A stretch of 52,804 nucleotides of DNA from Borreliella burgdorferi B31 (GTDB lineage Bacteria > Spirochaetota > Spirochaetia > Borreliales > Borreliaceae), in the NCBI RefSeq assembly GCF_000008685.2, contig NC_001318.1, forward strand, positions 88,494-141,297. The letters run 5' to 3'. Below the pieces are notes generated by a model. The model was not told the DNA's origin and searched no databases. It saw only the letters and a program-made list of their open reading frames with translations. Below are positions 49,597-52,804 of this stretch, one piece after another. Each line of letters begins with the position of its first letter. Within the stretch, counting starts at the first letter, position 1. A program made the position numbers and the translations under genes.

Positions 49597-49667
49597 TCTT
49601 TCTAAAAAATCTTCTTATTTTTTTCTTCAGAAATACAGGAAATATAATTTTCATAGGCTTTAAAATA

Positions 49668-49694
49668 ATATTTATCTGATCATATTTATCTGAT
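49668..49694 (+). repeat. Tandem 13-base repeat
   Basis: ATATTTATCTGAT occurs twice, at 49668-49680 and 49682-49694, with one base between. Two copies only; the meaning is unknown. Confidence 0.5.
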
Positions 49695-49940
49695 TTTACT
49701 TGAATACGATGAATAAGCCTATAAAATATATTGACTCTGACTTTAAAAAAAGAATGAAAAGAAAAAATTTTTGTAGCTATTGAAATAAAATAGTAAAATT
49801 TATTTTGTAATAAATATTTATCATTTAAAACAAAAAGCCCACAAACAAACTTTGATCGCGTGTCTATAATATTCTAATAACTTTAAAAAAAATTATTAAC
49901 CACTCCCTTGTTAACCAAAACAGCAAATAAAATTTTACCC

Positions 49941-50252
49941 TTAAGAATTTCTCAAAACAAAAAGATTAATCCCTTCTGTAGGGTAAGAACGATTCAAATC
50001 ATCCACAATATCCTTTAATCGCTCAACAATAGACTGATTGGAGGTATAAATAATCAAAATAAAATTTTCTTCAGGCCAAACGCCATTACCATGCTTTTCT
50101 CCCTTCTTACCTTTTCCATAAACATTTCCTATCTTAGAATAATATATAGACTCTCCTAACTCTTGCTCTATTTTTTCTATACATTCAAAAACATCAAGCT
50201 CTAAAGATAAGTTAGAAACTATTTCAATCCTATAATTATAAAATTTAGTCAT
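49941..50252 (-). CDS. PII-like protein next to an RND transporter
   Basis: This 103-residue protein starts at an ATG (50252) with GGGGA five bases upstream; longer starts in the same frame run through sequence that codes in another frame for the besB tail. The layout suits a ferredoxin-like PII fold: strand YNYRIEIVSN, helix VFECIEKIEQELG, a T-loop-like glycine/lysine segment GNVYGKGKKGEKHGNGVWPE (about 43-61), strand NFILIIYTSN, helix and final strand INLFVL. PII-like proteins adjoin RND and heavy-metal efflux genes in other bacteria, so it may bind a small ligand and regulate BesB. Both steps are inference. Confidence 0.8.
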   Translation of the reverse strand: MTKFYNYRIEIVSNLSLELDVFECIEKIEQELGESIYYSKIGNVYGKGKKGEKHGNGVWPEENFILIIYTSNQSIVERLKDIVDDLNRSYPTEGINLFVLRNS

Positions 50253-50253
50253 A

Positions 50254-50356
50254 TCATTCCCCATCTTCTTCAAATAAATCATCATAACTACTTTTAGTTG
50301 AATTATTAATTTTGAATGATTTTTCAACATCTAAATTGGACGTCACTCTTTTTAGC
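50254..50356 (-). pseudogene. besB: Displaced 3' end of besB in another frame
   Basis: After the annotated stop of besB, the +1 frame stays open from about 50392 to a TGA at 50254-50256, one base before the ATG of the PII-like gene. It encodes a hydrophilic tail (HVSSFKSRLKRVTSNL, later KSSYDDLFEEDGE) of the sort expected at the cytoplasmic C terminus of an RND pump. The break falls at a five-T run followed by CC (50382-50388). It may be a real mutation, a sequencing error or a recoding site. Confidence 0.5.
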
Positions 50357-52804
50357 CTAGATTTGAAACTTGAAACATGTTGGAAAAATTTCAAAAAGCA
50401 TGGGAATAAAAAACAAAGTAAGAAATGTGCTAGCTGTCATTCCGCCAATAAAAGTAAATGCAATTGGTTTTAGAAGTTCATTTCCACTTCCGCTAGAAAA
50501 TGCCATTGGAATAAGCCCTATTATTGAGGTCAAAGAAGACATTAAAATTGGCCTAAGCCTTGAACGACAAGATTCAATAATTGCTTCTCTTAGGCCAAAT
50601 CCCCTCTTGATCAATAAACCAGTATAGTCTACAAGAACAATTCCTGTATTTACCACAACACCAACAAGCATAAGCATACCAATTGCAGCAAAAATAGAAA
50701 GCTTTTCTCCTGCAAGAAAATGTATAAGCACAACCCCTATTGCCGTTAAAGGAATTGTAAAAATAATAATAAAGGGTTTTAAAAAAGATTCAAATTGAGA
50801 AGCCATAATACCAAACACAACAATAATAGCCATCATAATGATTATTTTAAACTGATTCATGATATTTGAAAATTCATTATATTCTCCTTCAACCTTAAGA
50901 GTTATGCCTTCTTTATGGGGCACCTTATTATTAATAAAATCTACAACTTTTGCGGTTACTTGGGTTAAATTATCATCTGGAGAAATACCCGCATTAAGAT
51001 AAATGGTTAAAGCTTGATTTTCTCTGTAAATAGATTCGGCTTTATTGGTTTTTTCAAAGGTGGCTATTGATGAAAAAGGAATTTTAACTCCAGATGAATT
51101 TGTAATAAATATTTTTTCTAAATCTTTTAAATTTTTAACATCCATTCTATCAAGCTTAAGAACAATATCATAATTAAGTCCCTTCTCCACATATTGCCCA
51201 GCAACAACACCATTAATATTGGCCTTCAACTCATTTAAAATGGTATTCATGTCAATACCATAATTATAAACTAGCGCTCTGTCTATCTCAACGCCAATTT
51301 GAAGCTGAAAATCACTTATGCTAAGCCTTGGATTTACAAGTTCGGGAATTTCCTTTTTTAACATGGAAACTAAAATTTTTCCATAATCTTTTATATATTC
51401 AAAATCATTGGCCGAAATTTTAATTTTAATAGAATCTCCACCACCTAAAGCATTGCCACTAATGGAAGGCTCAATATTAAATTCAGGATAAAGATTACCA
51501 ATACGATTCATAATTTTATATTTAATAGAATCGTAATCTACGCTTTGGGTTAAATTATCTCTTGATTCTTCTTTGAGAGGAAACAATACGTTGAAAGTTA
51601 TTCTATCAGCACGCAAAGTAGCAATAATACTTTTATATCCTTTAGCCTCACTTTTTACAATTTCTAAAAATCTATTAGAATAAAATTTTGCATATTCCAA
51701 ATTAGTTTTGTGGGGAAAATTTAAATTAATAGTAATTGAGTTCTCTTTCCCTCTAGTAAAAGTTGTCACATCTAACAATAATCCTAAAAGCAAGCTGCCA
51801 ATAAAACTAAAAAAAACAATCAACCCAAAAATCAATTTGTGATTTAAAACTATATTTAATAAATTGATATACAAAAACTCTAAAAAATAATAAATACTAG
51901 CAAAAAAGGCATCGATTTTCCTAATAAAAGCATTCTTAATATTCTTTTGGAAACTTGTGTATAAACCGACATAGTGGCTTGATAAAACAGGAACCAAAAA
52001 AATTGCAACTAAAAGAGAAACACCCAAGGAAATAACAATCGTAAATGTAAAGTCTTTGAAAAAATCTCCATATACCCCAAGTTCTGATTTGAAAATAAGA
52101 AATGGACCAAAAACACAAATAGAAGTAAAAGTTGAAGATGTAATAGGCAACATCATCTCCTGAGCTCCGAGAATAGAAGACGAAATAAGCTTTGCTCCTT
52201 TTTGCCTATATTTGTATATATTGTCTATTACAACAATTGAACAGTCAACAACCATTCCAATCCCAAGTGCAAGACCCGCAAGACTCATAATATTAAGAGA
52301 AATATTTACAAAATACATTAAACAAAAGGTCAAAACAATTGCTATTGGAATAGAAATTCCAATAATTATTGTGGCCCTAAAGCTTCTTAAAAAGAAAAAA
52401 ATAACAAATATTGCAAGCATGGCCCCAAAATAGGCTGAATTTACAACCGTTGAAATGGATGCTTTAATAAAATCAGTACTATCAGAAGCAATCTCCAATT
52501 TCATATCTTTAGGCATAGATAATTTCAATTTTTCTATTTCATTCATAACAACATTAGAAACTGCAATAGAATTAGAATCACTACGTTTTTGAACCGACAA
52601 AGAAATTGAAGGCAACCCATTATATTCAACATATTCAGACAAATCTTCAAAATCGGTTTTAATATTAGCAATATCTTTGAGTTTTATCTCAATAGGAGAT
52701 AAATTTATGCCAGAAGAAATGTCGGGTATCTTATAAGCTATGACCACATTACCTATCTCTTCAATTGATTTAAATTTTCCAGAAACTTCAACCAAATATT
52801 CCAA
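50357..52804 (-). CDS. besB: RND efflux transporter BesB (AcrB family), cut by window edge
   Basis: About 815 C-terminal residues are seen; the N terminus lies beyond the right edge. The sequence shows the RND plan: membrane helices 2-6 with GMVVDCSIVVIDNIY (helix 4, one Asp where AcrB has two), a large periplasmic loop, then helices 7-12 with MLVGVVVNTGIVLVDYTGLL (helix 10). It is the inner-membrane pump of the BesABC system, which exports drugs and toxic compounds by ion antiport. The other two genes should follow to the right. The frame ends at TAG 50357 with the residues FEIFPTCFKFQI, probably not its native end (see the displaced tail). Confidence 0.93.
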   Translation of the reverse strand: MEYLVEVSGKFKSIEEIGNVVIAYKIPDISSGINLSPIEIKLKDIANIKTDFEDLSEYVEYNGLPSISLSVQKRSDSNSIAVSNVVMNEIEKLKLSMPKDMKLEIASDSTDFIKASISTVVNSAYFGAMLAIFVIFFFLRSFRATIIIGISIPIAIVLTFCLMYFVNISLNIMSLAGLALGIGMVVDCSIVVIDNIYKYRQKGAKLISSSILGAQEMMLPITSSTFTSICVFGPFLIFKSELGVYGDFFKDFTFTIVISLGVSLLVAIFLVPVLSSHYVGLYTSFQKNIKNAFIRKIDAFFASIYYFLEFLYINLLNIVLNHKLIFGLIVFFSFIGSLLLGLLLDVTTFTRGKENSITINLNFPHKTNLEYAKFYSNRFLEIVKSEAKGYKSIIATLRADRITFNVLFPLKEESRDNLTQSVDYDSIKYKIMNRIGNLYPEFNIEPSISGNALGGGDSIKIKISANDFEYIKDYGKILVSMLKKEIPELVNPRLSISDFQLQIGVEIDRALVYNYGIDMNTILNELKANINGVVAGQYVEKGLNYDIVLKLDRMDVKNLKDLEKIFITNSSGVKIPFSSIATFEKTNKAESIYRENQALTIYLNAGISPDDNLTQVTAKVVDFINNKVPHKEGITLKVEGEYNEFSNIMNQFKIIIMMAIIVVFGIMASQFESFLKPFIIIFTIPLTAIGVVLIHFLAGEKLSIFAAIGMLMLVGVVVNTGIVLVDYTGLLIKRGFGLREAIIESCRSRLRPILMSSLTSIIGLIPMAFSSGSGNELLKPIAFTFIGGMTASTFLTLFFIPMLFEIFPTCFKFQI

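Larger units (their letters stand above)
49274..49940. other. 667-base gene-poor gap between the acyl-CoA ligase and the PII-like gene
   Basis: This is the only stretch over 300 bases without a firm gene. It should hold the ligase promoter and the end of the besB/PII-like transcript. I see a 13-base direct repeat (49668-49694), a weak hairpin on minus with a five-pair TTAAC/GTTAA stem followed by T (49885-49917), and one poor 69-codon frame. No tRNA or known RNA is apparent. Confidence 0.6.

Noticed and set aside
50253..50330. Longer N terminus of the PII-like protein from a TTG at 50330
   Set aside because: The ATG at 50252 has a far better site and gives a typical PII-size protein; the upstream codons fit the displaced besB tail in another frame.

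Overview
The window is very AT-rich, and nearly every gene lies on the minus strand. Gene content and order match the left arm of the linear chromosome of a Lyme-disease-group Borrelia (Borreliella), roughly the interval BB0091 to BB0140 of B. burgdorferi B31. That placement comes from remembered protein sequences and gene order, not from a search. The minus strand behaves as the leading strand. Only six genes run on the plus strand (asnS and its follower, an exported protein at 19814, hlyIII, a TPR membrane protein at 42784 and a class B PBP).

Layout. (1) 1-5540: a compact V/A-type ATPase operon, E, DUF2764, A, B, D, I. Subunit I runs off the left edge. (2) 5726-10155: murI, rsgA, mutS2 and an unknown small gene, tightly overlapped behind a good promoter at 10186-10214. 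(3) 10324-12256 on plus: asnS and an Asn/Lys-rich exported protein. (4) 12253-19677 on minus: a phosphoribosyltransferase, then htrA, map, a TPR protein, nusB, a PrsA-like foldase and a thiolase. (5) 19814-21178 on plus: an exported protein with a possibly leaderless mRNA. (6) 21182-24276: rpsF, ssb, rpsR, rplI and dnaB, with a clear promoter. (7) 24416-27015: a PTS IICB permease and hlyIII, divergent. (8) 27012-32096: rpsB, tsf, frr, uppS, cdsA and rseP, i.e. translation followed by envelope lipid synthesis and site-2 protease. (9) 32311-42621: a long leftward run behind a strong promoter (42672-42699): TPR protein, greA fusion, recA, scpA, rluB, cmk, rpsA, then three envelope-type unknowns. 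(10) 42784-49273: TPR membrane protein, hisS, a class B PBP and a long-chain acyl-CoA synthetase. (11) 49274-49940: the only gene-poor gap over 300 bp. (12) 49941-52804: a PII-like protein and the RND efflux transporter BesB, which runs off the right edge.

How the genes work together. Most of the window is housekeeping: translation (asnS, hisS, rpsA, rpsB, rpsF, rpsR, rplI, tsf, frr, map, rluB, rsgA), replication, repair and chromosome segregation (dnaB, ssb, recA, mutS2, scpA) and envelope building (murI, uppS, cdsA, PBP, htrA, PrsA-like, RseP). The thiolase probably starts the mevalonate route that supplies UppS. The V-ATPase and BesB are the energy and efflux machines of the inner membrane.

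Points that most deserve a second look: an apparent frameshift at the 3' end of besB, beyond which another frame stays open exactly to the start of the PII-like gene; the PII-like/RND pairing itself; a lipoprotein-like gene whose only good ribosome-binding site precedes an ATT codon; a 901-residue GreA fusion; and a reduced V-ATPase operon carrying DUF2764 in place of a recognisable C subunit. I saw no CRISPR array, tRNA, rRNA, insertion sequence or prophage.
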